From contig NZ_LZKI01000189.1 in the NCBI RefSeq assembly GCF_001672755.1, forward strand, positions 62,001-126,000: DNA of 64,000 bases, read 5' to 3'. The stretch is from Mycobacterium colombiense. GTDB lineage: Bacteria > Actinomycetota > Actinomycetes > Mycobacteriales > Mycobacteriaceae. Shown here in pieces: positions 25,284 through 33,497 of the stretch (its first letter is position 1; every line of letters starts with the position of its first letter). Both the position numbers and the translations under genes were made by a program. The notes beneath the pieces were generated by a model. It was not told the DNA's origin and did no database searches. It saw only the letters and a program-made list of their open reading frames with translations.

Positions 25284-26177
25284 CTAGACGGAAGACCCAC
25301 CCACTGTGACGCCGGCGGCTCGCTCGAACGGTTTGATCACCGTCGTGAAGTCGGAGTCGGGACCTTCGGCGCGGGCCAGCGCCTCCCACAGTCGGCCGAT
25401 GGTCTCGGCGACCTCGGCGGGCACGCCGAGGGCTCTGGCTTCGTCGAGATAAAGGCGCACATCCTTGAGCATCAGTCCGGTGGCAAAGCCGTAGTCGAAG
25501 GTGCGCGGCAGGATCGAGCGGGGGAACTTGTCGCGGCTCGCGCTCGTCGCACCCGATCCCGCATTGAGCACCTCGATCATCACGCCGGGATCCAGGCCGG
25601 CTTTGACGCCCATCACGACGACTTCCGCGGTGGCGGTCAAGACGTTGGCCGCCAGAATGTTGTTCGCCAGCTTCATCGTCTGCGCCGAGCCGGGCTTGTC
25701 GCCGACGTACACCGGCCGGCCCAGTGCTTCGAGCGCGGTTCGCACGGCGTCGAATTCGCGGCGCGGGCCGGATACCATCAGCGCCAGCGTCCCCTTCTCG
25801 GCGCCGCCGACGCCGCCGCTGACCGGGCTGTCCATCGCCACGATGTTGCGCTGGGCCAGCAGGCCGTGGATCTGCACCGCCATTTGGCTACCGACAGTGG
25901 ACAAGTCGACGTAGCGCTTCACCCGCGCGCCTTCGATCACTCCGGCCGGACCGGTGGCCACCTCGAGTGACGCGCCCGGTGTGGGCAGGCTGGCCAGCAC
26001 CGTTTCGGCGTGATCGGCGACCTCTTTGGGCGACGACGCCGGGCGCGCCCCCAGGGCGACGACGCGCTCGAGGGCCTCGCCGCGCGTGTCGAAGGCGACG
26101 ACGTCATGTTTTTCTTCAATGAGGCGACATGCCATGGGAAAGCCCATGTTTCCCAGCCCGATGAACCCGACGTCCAC
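25284..26177 (-). CDS. NAD(P)-binding beta-hydroxyacid dehydrogenase (3-hydroxyisobutyrate dehydrogenase-like), third paralogue
   Basis: 297 aa. Rossmann motif GFIGLGNMGFPM, substrate loop DSPVSGGVGGAEKG, catalytic-lysine region GSAQTMKLANN. GTG at 26177 is preceded by AAGGGG; a longer frame to 26363 is not needed. Longer than the two tandem copies at 10646 and 11443 and closer to classical 3-hydroxyisobutyrate dehydrogenases. Follows the CMD gene by 52 bp on the same strand. Confidence 0.88.
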   Translation of the reverse strand: MDVGFIGLGNMGFPMACRLIEEKHDVVAFDTRGEALERVVALGARPASSPKEVADHAETVLASLPTPGASLEVATGPAGVIEGARVKRYVDLSTVGSQMAVQIHGLLAQRNIVAMDSPVSGGVGGAEKGTLALMVSGPRREFDAVRTALEALGRPVYVGDKPGSAQTMKLANNILAANVLTATAEVVVMGVKAGLDPGVMIEVLNAGSGATSASRDKFPRSILPRTFDYGFATGLMLKDVRLYLDEARALGVPAEVAETIGRLWEALARAEGPDSDFTTVIKPFERAAGVTVGGSSV

Positions 26178-26229
26178 GTCGGGCCCCTTATCCCGATGGT
26201 GGCGACCCGCTGCGCCCGGCTCCGCCGCG

Positions 26230-26622
26230 CTAGCGATCGCCACTGTCCCGGTCCAGTTCGGCGAACGCCTCGTTCGCGATGCGAAAGCTGTCGACGGCGG
26301 CCGGCACGCCGGCGTAGATGGCCACCTGCAGGAAGACCTCGCGGATTTCCTCACGGGTGACACCGTTGGTCAGCGCCGCCTTGACGTGGGTGCGTAATTC
26401 GTTGGGCCGGTTGAGCGCCGAGATCATCGCCAAGTTGAGCATGCTGCGGGTCTTGCGCGGCAGCTCCTCGCGCCCCCACACGGCACCCCAGCAATATTCG
26501 GTGACGAGGTCTTGCAGCGGCCCGGTGAAGTCGTCCGCGTTGGCCAATGCGCGGTTGACGTACTCCTCGCCCAGCACCTCGGAGCGGATGTGGAGCCCCC
26601 GCCGGTAGGTTTCGCGATCCAA
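26230..26622 (-). CDS. Carboxymuconolactone decarboxylase family protein (PcaC-like)
   Basis: 130 aa, the size of 4-carboxymuconolactone decarboxylase. The core pattern (ALNRPNELRTHVKAAL followed by EIREVFLQVAIYAGVPAA) is typical of PcaC-like enzymes, and there is no CxxC, so AhpD-type redox activity is not expected. TTG start at 26622, six bases after AAGGAGG, clearly outranks longer frames. Operon with the hydroxyacid dehydrogenase at 25284. Possible decarboxylation or lactone chemistry on a ring-cleavage product. Confidence 0.85.
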   Translation of the reverse strand: MDRETYRRGLHIRSEVLGEEYVNRALANADDFTGPLQDLVTEYCWGAVWGREELPRKTRSMLNLAMISALNRPNELRTHVKAALTNGVTREEIREVFLQVAIYAGVPAAVDSFRIANEAFAELDRDSGDR

Positions 26623-26881
26623 TGTTTCCTCCTTCGGGTCAGGGCAGCCGCCCGTGTCGGTGTCGTTTGCCACCGCCGAAGTGTCGATTGCCTGAGCGCA
26701 GTCTTGCACCGTAGCCGCTCTGTGGGGTCTACAGTCGAGAATCAAATGGACCCGCCCGCTCGCGTCCTCGTTCCCGTCGAGAGACTGCCGGCACATGGCT
26801 GCAGGCCAATTCCTTTGCAGCGGCCGGTGATACAGGTACTTGCGGTGGAGGTCATGGGCGACCCGGAGTAGAGGAGCGGCA

Positions 26882-27544
26882 ATGACCGGAGCAAGCGCGG
26901 ACATCTGGGAAGTGATGTCGACGGCCCGAACGATCCGGCGCTTCACCGACGAGCCGGTGGACGATGCGACTCTGGCGCGCTGCCTCGAGGCGGCCAGGTG
27001 GGCCCCCTCCGGCGCCAACGCGCAGGGCTGGCGTTTCGTGGTGTTGCGCTCGCCCGAGCAGCGGGCCGTGGTGGCCAAGGCCGCGGCCCACGCGCTGGAA
27101 GTGATCGAGCCGGTCTACGGCATGAGCCGGCCCGCCGCCGACGACAACAGCCGCCGCGCCCGCACCTACCGTGCGACGTACGAATTGCACGACCGCGCCG
27201 GTGAATTCACCTCGGTGCTGTTCGCCCAGGCGCACTACCCGACCGCGTCGGAACTGCTGCTCGGCGGCTCGATCTTTCCCGCCATGCAGAACTTTCTGCT
27301 GGCCGCGCGCGCCCAGGGCCTCGGCGCCTGCCTGACCAGCTGGGCCTCGTATGGCGGTGAACAGCTGCTGAGGGAAGCCGTCGGCATACCAGAGGGCTGG
27401 ATGGTCGCCGGCCACATCGTGGTCGGGTGGCCGAAGGGCAATCACGGGCCGCTGCGCCGCCGCCCGCTTGCCGAGTTCGTGAACCTCGACCGCTGGGACA
27501 ACGCCGCCGACGCGCTGGTCGACGGTGCTCGAGCCCCCGGCTAG
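26882..27544 (+). CDS. Nitroreductase family FMN-dependent oxidoreductase
   Basis: 220 aa. FMN-binding opening RTIRRFTDEPVDDATL, then WAPSGANAQGWRF, and the C-terminal GLGACLTSW / VGIPEGWMVAGHIVVGWPKG block. Reduces nitro, quinone or enone groups with NAD(P)H; fused BluB-type chemistry is less likely given the sequence. ATG at 26882 with GAGGAG upstream. Divergent from the CMD gene; the 259-bp gap between them holds no clear operator. Confidence 0.88.
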   Translation: MTGASADIWEVMSTARTIRRFTDEPVDDATLARCLEAARWAPSGANAQGWRFVVLRSPEQRAVVAKAAAHALEVIEPVYGMSRPAADDNSRRARTYRATYELHDRAGEFTSVLFAQAHYPTASELLLGGSIFPAMQNFLLAARAQGLGACLTSWASYGGEQLLREAVGIPEGWMVAGHIVVGWPKGNHGPLRRRPLAEFVNLDRWDNAADALVDGARAPG

Positions 27545-27641
27545 CAGGGCGCTCGAAGCGTTTGGCCCGGCGAGTCGGGCGCTCGGCGGGGTGGCCGTTT
27601 GATACCCCATGCCCGGAATGCGAGATTATTACTTCCGCAAC

Positions 27642-27658
27642 CGAGAATGTTATTCTCG
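27642..27658. promoter_or_regulatory. Putative repressor operator, perfect and extended GAGAAT-N3-ATTCTC
   Basis: CGAGAATGTTATTCTCG: the 15-bp consensus with one further matching base pair on each side (17 bp in all). Ends 29 bp before the ATG of the acyl-CoA dehydrogenase at 27688, a classic repressor position. Confidence 0.62.
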
Positions 27659-27687
27659 CCTGACAGTCACGACGAGAGGCGGCGCGG

Positions 27688-28686
27688 ATGCTGTTGGAGT
27701 TCGATGCTGATCAGCGACTGTGGCAGGACACCGTGCGCGACGCCGTCGCGAAGCAGTGCCCGCCGTCGCTGGTGCGCAGCGTGGCCGAAGAGGGCGTCGA
27801 CCCCAGCCCGCTGTGGAAATCGTATGTGGACCAGGGCTGGACCGAGCTGAGCGATGCGGACAGTGCCGTCGAGCTGGCCATCGTGCTCGAGGAGCTCGGG
27901 CGCGCCACCGACCCCACCCCGTTCCTGGCGACGATGAGCCAGTTCGCGCCGCTCGCCGGGGACCGATTCGACCCGCACCAGTCGGGTACCGCGGTCTACG
28001 GCGGGGTCGCGGCGCATCGCGAGGCCGAGGGCTGGGTGCTCGACGGTACGGCCCGCCATGTGCTCGACGGTGACCGCGCGGATCGGCTGGCCGTGGTGAC
28101 GGACGCGGGGGTGTTCCTCGTGGAGTCCAGCCAGGTGCCGGCCCGGCGCTCGGCGGTGTTCGACCCGGTGCTGCACGTCGCCGACCTGTCGTTCGCGGAG
28201 GTTCGGGTGCCCGACAGCGAACGGCTGACCGTCAACGCCGAGCGCGCGCACCACCTTGCGCTGACCGGTATGGCCATCACGATGGTCGGCGCCTGCCAGC
28301 GCATCCTCGACCTGGTGCTCGAGCACGTCAAAAGCCGTCAGCAGTTCGGCGTGGCGATCGGCTCGTTCCAGGCAGTGCAGCACAAGGCCGCCGACATGCA
28401 CGTCGCGGTGGAACGCGCCCGCGCCCTTGCATACTTCGCCGCACTGACGATCGCCGCCGACGATCCCCGCCGCCGGCTGGCCGCCGCGATGGCCAAGGCA
28501 TCGGCGGGGGAGTGCCAGTCGCTGGTGTTCCGGCACGGCCTACAGCTGCACGGCGCAATGGGATTCACGTGGGAGAACGACCTGCAGTTCGCGCTCAAGC
28601 GGGCCAAAGCGGGTGAGCTGATGCTCGGCGGCGCCGCGGAGCACCGGGCGCGGATCGCGGAGGAATACCGTGCAGCTGACTTTTGA
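27688..28686 (+). CDS. Acyl-CoA dehydrogenase, short partner subunit
   Basis: 332 aa, shorter than a usual ACAD (about 380-400 aa). The N-terminal domain is compact and the middle beta domain reduced, but the C-terminal helical block (SRQQFGVAIGSFQAVQHKAADM, LHGAMGFTWENDL) is preserved. Family knowledge: actinobacterial FadE pairs such as those of cholesterol side-chain degradation form heterotetramers of a short and a long subunit. The next gene is the long subunit, overlapping by 17 bp, so this is almost certainly such a pair. ATG at 27688 with the perfect operator just upstream. Confidence 0.88.
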   Translation: MLLEFDADQRLWQDTVRDAVAKQCPPSLVRSVAEEGVDPSPLWKSYVDQGWTELSDADSAVELAIVLEELGRATDPTPFLATMSQFAPLAGDRFDPHQSGTAVYGGVAAHREAEGWVLDGTARHVLDGDRADRLAVVTDAGVFLVESSQVPARRSAVFDPVLHVADLSFAEVRVPDSERLTVNAERAHHLALTGMAITMVGACQRILDLVLEHVKSRQQFGVAIGSFQAVQHKAADMHVAVERARALAYFAALTIAADDPRRRLAAAMAKASAGECQSLVFRHGLQLHGAMGFTWENDLQFALKRAKAGELMLGGAAEHRARIAEEYRAADF

Positions 28687-29845
28687 TTCCGACGTCGAGG
28701 AGTTCCGGGCGGAGTTCTCGGCGTTCCTCGACGAAACCCTGCCCCCCGCAAGCGAAACGCTCGAGCGGCCGCGGTCGGTCTCGCACATGCCGCAGTGGGC
28801 GCGCGACTGGCAGCGGCTCTTGTTCGACAACGGCTGGCTGCTGCCCAGCCAGCCACCGGAATTCGGTGGCCGCAACGCGACGGTCATCCAGCAGTTCGTC
28901 TATCTTGAGGAACTCAGCCGCCGCCGGATCTACCACAGTTTCAACCCGCAGGGCGTGAATATCGTTGGGGCGTCACTGTTGTCGTTCGGCAGCGACGAAC
29001 AGAAGCGGCGCTGGGCGGTGCCGATCCTGCGGGCCGAGATCACCGCGTCGCTCGGGATGAGCGAACCGAGCGCGGGCTCCGACCTGGCGTCGCTGCGGAC
29101 CCGCGCGGTGCTCGACGGCGACCACTTCGTGGTCAACGGGCAGAAGGTGTGGACCTCGGGTGCCCACGACGCCGATGTCTTGTTGACGTTCGTCCGAACG
29201 AATCCAGATGCGCCGAAGCACAAGGGAATCAGCGCGCTTGTCATCCCCACCGACACGCCGGGCCTGGTGCGTCGGCCGTTCCCGTCGATCTGCGGTGTCG
29301 ACGATCTGGATTTCAACGAGGTGTTCTTCACCGACGTGCGGGTGCCGGCCGAGAACCTGGTCGGCGAGCTCGACCAGGGCTGGCGGGTGGCCAACGGATC
29401 GCTGGGCCACGAACGCACCATGATGTGGCTGGGTTTCGCCGATCGCCTGGAGAACATGATCGACGACTTCCATCCCAGCACCGAGGTCGAGCGCGACCAG
29501 TACGCCAGCACGATCATGGACAGACAGGCGCTGCGCCTGCTGGGTTCGGCGGCCCTGGCCCGCGCCGCGCGCGGCGAAGACGACGTGGCCGCGATCTCGG
29601 TGCTCAAATTGCTCGGTTCCGAAGCGGAGTTGCGTGGCATGGAGCTGGCGTTGACGTCCGCGGGATCCGAGGGGCTGGTGCACCCCGGGCTCACGGGGCC
29701 GTATGCGCACATGAACCTCGACCACTACTTCGCCAGCTGGTTCGAGCGCTACGCCCGCAGCTTCTCGGGGACCATCGCCGGCGGTACCTCCGAGATCCAG
29801 CGCAACATCATCGCCCAGCGGGTGCTCGGCCTGCCGCGCGCCTAG
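28670..29845 (+). CDS. Acyl-CoA dehydrogenase, long partner subunit
   Basis: 391 aa. FAD and substrate segments SLGMSEPSAGSDLASL and NGQKVWTSGAH; C-terminal AGGTSEIQRNIIAQRVLGLP. GTG start at 28670 lies inside the 3' end of the short subunit gene (17-bp overlap), which keeps the two subunits coupled. Close paralogue, with identical length, of 18158-19333. It would dehydrogenate a bulky acyl-CoA; acyl-chain preference cannot be read. Confidence 0.92.
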   Translation: MQLTFDSDVEEFRAEFSAFLDETLPPASETLERPRSVSHMPQWARDWQRLLFDNGWLLPSQPPEFGGRNATVIQQFVYLEELSRRRIYHSFNPQGVNIVGASLLSFGSDEQKRRWAVPILRAEITASLGMSEPSAGSDLASLRTRAVLDGDHFVVNGQKVWTSGAHDADVLLTFVRTNPDAPKHKGISALVIPTDTPGLVRRPFPSICGVDDLDFNEVFFTDVRVPAENLVGELDQGWRVANGSLGHERTMMWLGFADRLENMIDDFHPSTEVERDQYASTIMDRQALRLLGSAALARAARGEDDVAAISVLKLLGSEAELRGMELALTSAGSEGLVHPGLTGPYAHMNLDHYFASWFERYARSFSGTIAGGTSEIQRNIIAQRVLGLPRA

Positions 29846-29850
29846 CGTCG

Positions 29851-31245
29851 TCAAAGGGCTTGCTGAGAGACGTTGCCGGCCAACGGCATCCGGGCCACGC
29901 CCGGAGTGCCCAGCTGGCCTGCCAGCCACGGCAATGCCGTGGCGAACACCGTGCCGGCGGTCGGCCAGTCGTGCTTTCCGGGCTGGGCGACCACCGCGCA
30001 GTCGATGCCGTTCGCCCGGCCGAGCTGGCACAGGGAAGCGGCGGCCGCGGCCTGGTTGCCCGGGTCGGAGGCCGCACCTCGGCTTGCGACAGACAGCGCG
30101 GCGTTGTCGACAATCGTGATATTGCGATGCGGCGTCGGCGAACCACCAGAGGTGATGGCGAACCAGCCGGACACTCCCGTGTAGCGGCCATGCCGGTTGA
30201 TCACCGTGGTCGGGTCGAACTTCGCCCACGCGTCGGCGTCGCCGTCGAAAAGGTTGGCGATGGTTTGTTCCTTGGTTCCGGTGTTGGGTGTCAGGTCGCC
30301 CTCGATGTCGACGAACGAGCTGAACATGTTGGGGTGCATGACGGTCAGGTCCACTGCGGTGGTCCCGCCCATTGACCAGCCGACGATGCCCCACCGGGAC
30401 GGGTCGGGGCTGACCCCGAAGTTCGAGACCATATAGGGCACAACGTCTTTGGTCAGATGGTCGGCGGCATTGCCGCGGGTTCCGTTGACGCCTTCGGTGT
30501 CGTTGTCGAACGCCCCGCTCGGGTCCACGAACACCAGCACCGGTGCATTGCCGTCGTGCGCGGCGGCAAAAGCGTCGACAGTCTGTACGGCGTTGCCGGC
30601 GCGCACCCAGTCGGCGGGCGTGTTGACCATGCCGCCGATCATCATCACCGTCGGCAGCTGCGGCGGCGGGGAACTCGCAAACCACGCCGGCGGCAGGTAG
30701 ACGAGTTCCTCGCGGTGCTGGAAATGCGACGCGTCGTCCGGAGTCTGCACCGACACCAGGCTGCCGTGCGGCGGCTTGGCTCCCTTGGCCGCCAAGGCGA
30801 TCACGGCGGCCTTGTCGGTCTGGTTGGGCAGCCGAGCGGAGCTGATCTGCTCCCACGCGCTCTGCACGGTCTGGAAGTAGCCGACCCATTGGTTGAGCAC
30901 GAGCAGCGAGCAGAGCAGGCACAGCGGCACCGCCAGGATCGACAGCCCACGCCGCCACCACCCCGCACCGCGCCAGCCCAGGATCAGCACAGCCATGGCC
31001 ATGCCCACCAGCGCGATCCACACATACAGCGCGTCCGGTGCCGACTTGCTGGCGCCGTCGCCGATGAGCGCGTGCGCCCCGAGGGCCGCCATGACCCCGG
31101 CGACGGCCGCGGCCGGCAGCCACAGCAGACGCCAACGACGCGAGCGCCACCCGGCGGCGAGCCCCAGCGTGATCGGCGTGACGATCTGGGCCGTGATCGG
31201 CACCCAACCGTGGATCAGAGATATGTGGTTGCCCAGAAGCGACAT
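29851..31245 (-). CDS. Membrane-anchored alpha/beta esterase, mycolyltransferase-like
   Basis: 464 aa. The first about 130 residues contain four hydrophobic membrane segments. The rest is an extracytoplasmic alpha/beta-hydrolase domain with nucleophile motif GWSMGGTT and a late GKHDWP supplying the probable His. The combination resembles the mycobacterial esterase family related to antigen 85 (PHB depolymerase/esterase D superfamily). ATG at 31245 after AGGAGG. Likely acts on a lipid or ester in the envelope. Convergent with the acyl-CoA dehydrogenase (5-bp gap). Confidence 0.82.
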   Translation of the reverse strand: MSLLGNHISLIHGWVPITAQIVTPITLGLAAGWRSRRWRLLWLPAAAVAGVMAALGAHALIGDGASKSAPDALYVWIALVGMAMAVLILGWRGAGWWRRGLSILAVPLCLLCSLLVLNQWVGYFQTVQSAWEQISSARLPNQTDKAAVIALAAKGAKPPHGSLVSVQTPDDASHFQHREELVYLPPAWFASSPPPQLPTVMMIGGMVNTPADWVRAGNAVQTVDAFAAAHDGNAPVLVFVDPSGAFDNDTEGVNGTRGNAADHLTKDVVPYMVSNFGVSPDPSRWGIVGWSMGGTTAVDLTVMHPNMFSSFVDIEGDLTPNTGTKEQTIANLFDGDADAWAKFDPTTVINRHGRYTGVSGWFAITSGGSPTPHRNITIVDNAALSVASRGAASDPGNQAAAAASLCQLGRANGIDCAVVAQPGKHDWPTAGTVFATALPWLAGQLGTPGVARMPLAGNVSQQAL

Positions 31246-31465
31246 GGCGATTCCTCCTCTCAGCTGCCAGCGATCCAGCTGCGTGAGAAAAGGATCGAAT
31301 GCCGACCTCGGCGAATCCTTGGTGGATTCTTGGGCGCGATTTCGGGGCCTCGGAGGGCGACTGCGTCGAGTGTGAAGCCACGGCGGCTGCCGTCGGCATG
31401 TCGTCGCCCTCAGCTCACAGTCAAAGCCGCGGGCTCACACCCGACGGTCGAACAGCTGAAACGGC

Positions 31466-32029
31466 CTAAACCGGATCGAACTTGGTGATCAGCCAGGCGC
31501 CGTTGACCCGGGCCAAGCTCACCAGCACGCTGCTGGATGCCATCGCGGGGTCGGGATTGTCCTTGCTCGTGGTGCTCTGGTCGACCAGCACCAGCACCAC
31601 GGCCGAGTTCGGATGTAGTTCCTGTACCGCGGCCCCCAGCACCCGGGCGTTGGTTTTCAGTGACTTCTGTTTGGCTGCCGGAGCCACGATCTGTTCGGTG
31701 AACTGGTTGTAGTACGACAGGAAGTCGCCGGACAGGTGAGTCTTGGCGGCGGCGAAATCTTTGTCGAGTGTGTCGGGCGAGTACGACAGCAAGGCGACCG
31801 TTCCGTCGGACGCCGCATTGGCGACCGCGCTCGCGACGCCGGCGTCGGTCTGCTTATCCGGCCGGTACTGCTTGAAGTACAGCCAAGCGGCCCAGCCGCC
31901 GGAAAGCAGCAGCAGCACAATCAGAAGCACGGGAACGACTTTCACCTTGCGCCGCGCGCGTGGAGCACTTTCATCGGCTGTTTCGGCAGAGTCGTCGGCG
32001 GTGTCGATGCTGGGCTTATCCTCGCTCAC
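31466..32029 (-). CDS. Mce-associated membrane protein (Mas-type), copy 1b
   Basis: 187 aa. Acidic N-terminus, one transmembrane segment (about residues 31-50), then a periplasmic domain beginning YFKQYRPDKQTDAG and ending GAWLITKFDP. GTG at 32029 overlaps the upstream stop (GTGA). Highly similar to 48114-48755 (shared SYS-D-L--DF--AK-HL-GD, ELHP-SAVVLV-VDQ, NG-WLI-KFDP). Family knowledge: these proteins accompany Mce transporters and stabilise the complex. The linked mce operon starts 5.8 kb to the right. Confidence 0.85.
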   Translation of the reverse strand: MSEDKPSIDTADDSAETADESAPRARRKVKVVPVLLIVLLLLSGGWAAWLYFKQYRPDKQTDAGVASAVANAASDGTVALLSYSPDTLDKDFAAAKTHLSGDFLSYYNQFTEQIVAPAAKQKSLKTNARVLGAAVQELHPNSAVVLVLVDQSTTSKDNPDPAMASSSVLVSLARVNGAWLITKFDPV

Positions 32030-32946
32030 GGAATGAACTCCACGTTGGACATCTTGTATTGGCCGCCGTCGTTTTTGACGGTCACCTTGAGCCGCCAATT
32101 GCGTGGTGCGTCTTTGGCGCCGGCCGCGTTGGTGACGTGCGATGTCGCCGCGACGAGAACCAGCGCGAAGTCCCCGTTTATGGTTTGCAAGGCCGCCGCG
32201 TTCACGGTTCCTTGGGTGACCACCTTGGACTGCTCGACGACGGACGTAAAATCCTTTGCGCGCGCCTGGAAGTCGTCCCGGAATGGGCCGGTCGAGCTGT
32301 CGATCACCCGCTGGACGTCCTCCTTGGCCTTGTTGAAGTCCATGGAAGTCAGGTTGACCACGCCTTGTCGGGCTCCCGCGATGAAGTTGGCGGCGCGCTG
32401 GTTGCGCTCGTCGGTTTCGTGACGCTGCCACATCATGTATCCGCTGGCCGCGACGAAGGCGCAGATGAGGATGATGACGGCCGCTTTCCATGCCACGGAC
32501 CACGAGGGCAGCCGCAGGCGTCGCCGAGAGCGGGCCGGCTTGGACCCCGATTCTGCGTCTTCGGGGATTCCGTCGGAGACTTCTTCCTCGGTCTCCGCCT
32601 CGTCGGCGTCCGTCGCTTCGGCGGCATCGGCAACTTCGTCGGCGGTGGTCGCCTCGTCGGTCTCCGGCTCGGCGGTGCCGGTTGCGTCCTCGTCGGCGTC
32701 CGGCGCTACGGCGGCGGTCTCTGTCTCGGCCTCGGCCTCGGTCTCGGTCTCGGTCTCTGCCTCAGCTTCGGCCTCGGCCTCTGCTTGGGCCAGTGCTTCG
32801 CGCCGGAGCCGGGCGGCACGGGCGCGGGCGCGCGCCGCGGCCGCCAGCGCTTCGGCTTCGGCGGCTTCCGCCTCGGCTTCCTCGAGTAACGCCATCACGT
32901 CGGCTTTCGAGGTGACCGAATCTTGCGGTTCCTTCTCCTCAGCCAT
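32026..32946 (-). CDS. Mce-associated membrane protein with long Glu/Ala/Thr repeat, copy 1a
   Basis: 306 aa. Residues about 15-130 are low-complexity: a charged Ala/Glu/Arg helix followed by alternating AE and ET dipeptides, then acidic linkers. One transmembrane segment follows (about 155-175), then the Mas-type domain (RQGVVNLTSMDFNKAKEDVQRVIDSSTG) ending KMSNVEFIP. Similar in the C-terminal half to 48752-49498, which has a much shorter N-terminal region. Coupled to 31466 by GTGA. Confidence 0.85.
   Translation of the reverse strand: MAEEKEPQDSVTSKADVMALLEEAEAEAAEAEALAAAARARARAARLRREALAQAEAEAEAEAETETETEAEAETETAAVAPDADEDATGTAEPETDEATTADEVADAAEATDADEAETEEEVSDGIPEDAESGSKPARSRRRLRLPSWSVAWKAAVIILICAFVAASGYMMWQRHETDERNQRAANFIAGARQGVVNLTSMDFNKAKEDVQRVIDSSTGPFRDDFQARAKDFTSVVEQSKVVTQGTVNAAALQTINGDFALVLVAATSHVTNAAGAKDAPRNWRLKVTVKNDGGQYKMSNVEFIP
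32717..32788. repeat. Hexanucleotide tandem array inside a Mas gene
   Basis: About 12 imperfect units of type GTCTCG/GCCTCG on the plus strand, read on the minus strand as AE/TE dipeptides. Period 6 preserves reading frame, so unit gain or loss would change linker length without frameshift. Confidence 0.65.
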
Positions 32947-32978
32947 CGCGCTTACTGACTCCTGTACGTCTCACGCGG

Positions 32979-33407
32979 CTAGAATCGCACGAGCGAGAAC
33001 GGGTAACTGTTGCTGCCCCCGGGTCCACCACCGCAGCCCGTGTCGAACGTCGAGTCGACCTGACCCGCCAGCGTCACCGCATCCCACGAGTAGACATCAT
33101 GCGAGGGAAAGAACTGGACCACGCAGCGAACACCGAAGGGGTCGTCAGCGGCCATGGTGTAGCGGCCGTCGACCAAGTGGGCCTCTCCCCTCCACGGCGC
33201 CGCTTGCCCGTTGGGCTGCGGGGTTGCGTACACCTGCAAGCATCCCGGCGTTGGCTGGACGCACGGGTTGATCGACCAAACCCAGAAGTGGCCGGGATCC
33301 CGGTTCGTGTCCACGTGATAGTTGGCAAACAGCATGTCCGCGTGGGCGGTCGGCGTGACAATCAGCGCGGCCATGGCAAGCGCAAGGCTCACCGCGAAAG
33401 TTTTCAC
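32979..33407 (-). CDS. Small secreted protein with W-S/T-I-N-C motif (family A)
   Basis: 142 aa from the GTG at 33407, 8 bases after GGGAG; an ATG at 33422 lacks a usable ribosome site. Signal peptide with AHA-DML cleavage, then a cysteine-containing domain with VWSINPC and C-terminal GCGGGPGGSN. The VWSINPC stretch and the following C-x-V-x4 pattern recur in the protein at 47461 (VWTINSTC), so they are distant relatives. Lies between the Mas pair and the P450 operon on the same strand. Confidence 0.72.
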   Translation of the reverse strand: MKTFAVSLALAMAALIVTPTAHADMLFANYHVDTNRDPGHFWVWSINPCVQPTPGCLQVYATPQPNGQAAPWRGEAHLVDGRYTMAADDPFGVRCVVQFFPSHDVYSWDAVTLAGQVDSTFDTGCGGGPGGSNSYPFSLVRF

Positions 33408-33438
33408 CGTTGCGTCTCCCATCTCTGCACGCGCAATT

Positions 33439-33455
33439 GCCCCAAATATAGGGGC
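33439..33455. promoter_or_regulatory. AT-rich dyad GCCCC-AAATATA-GGGGC upstream of secreted protein gene
   Basis: Inverted 5-bp arms around an AT core, 32 bp upstream of the GTG at 33407. On the minus strand the core reads TATATTT and could include a -10 element; an operator or hairpin is also possible. Confidence 0.25.
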
Positions 33456-33497
33456 TGGTCACGCTGAACAGGCCCACTCGTAGAAATTCTGAGCAGC

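Noticed and set aside
26733..26750. GAGAATCAAATGGAC upstream of the nitroreductase
   Set aside because: Three mismatches in the right arm; not distinguishable from chance.
28973..31399. An 808-residue open frame on the minus strand
   Set aside because: It is a different frame across the real genes at 28670 (antisense) and 29851; composition is Arg/Gly/His-rich as expected for a high-GC shadow frame.
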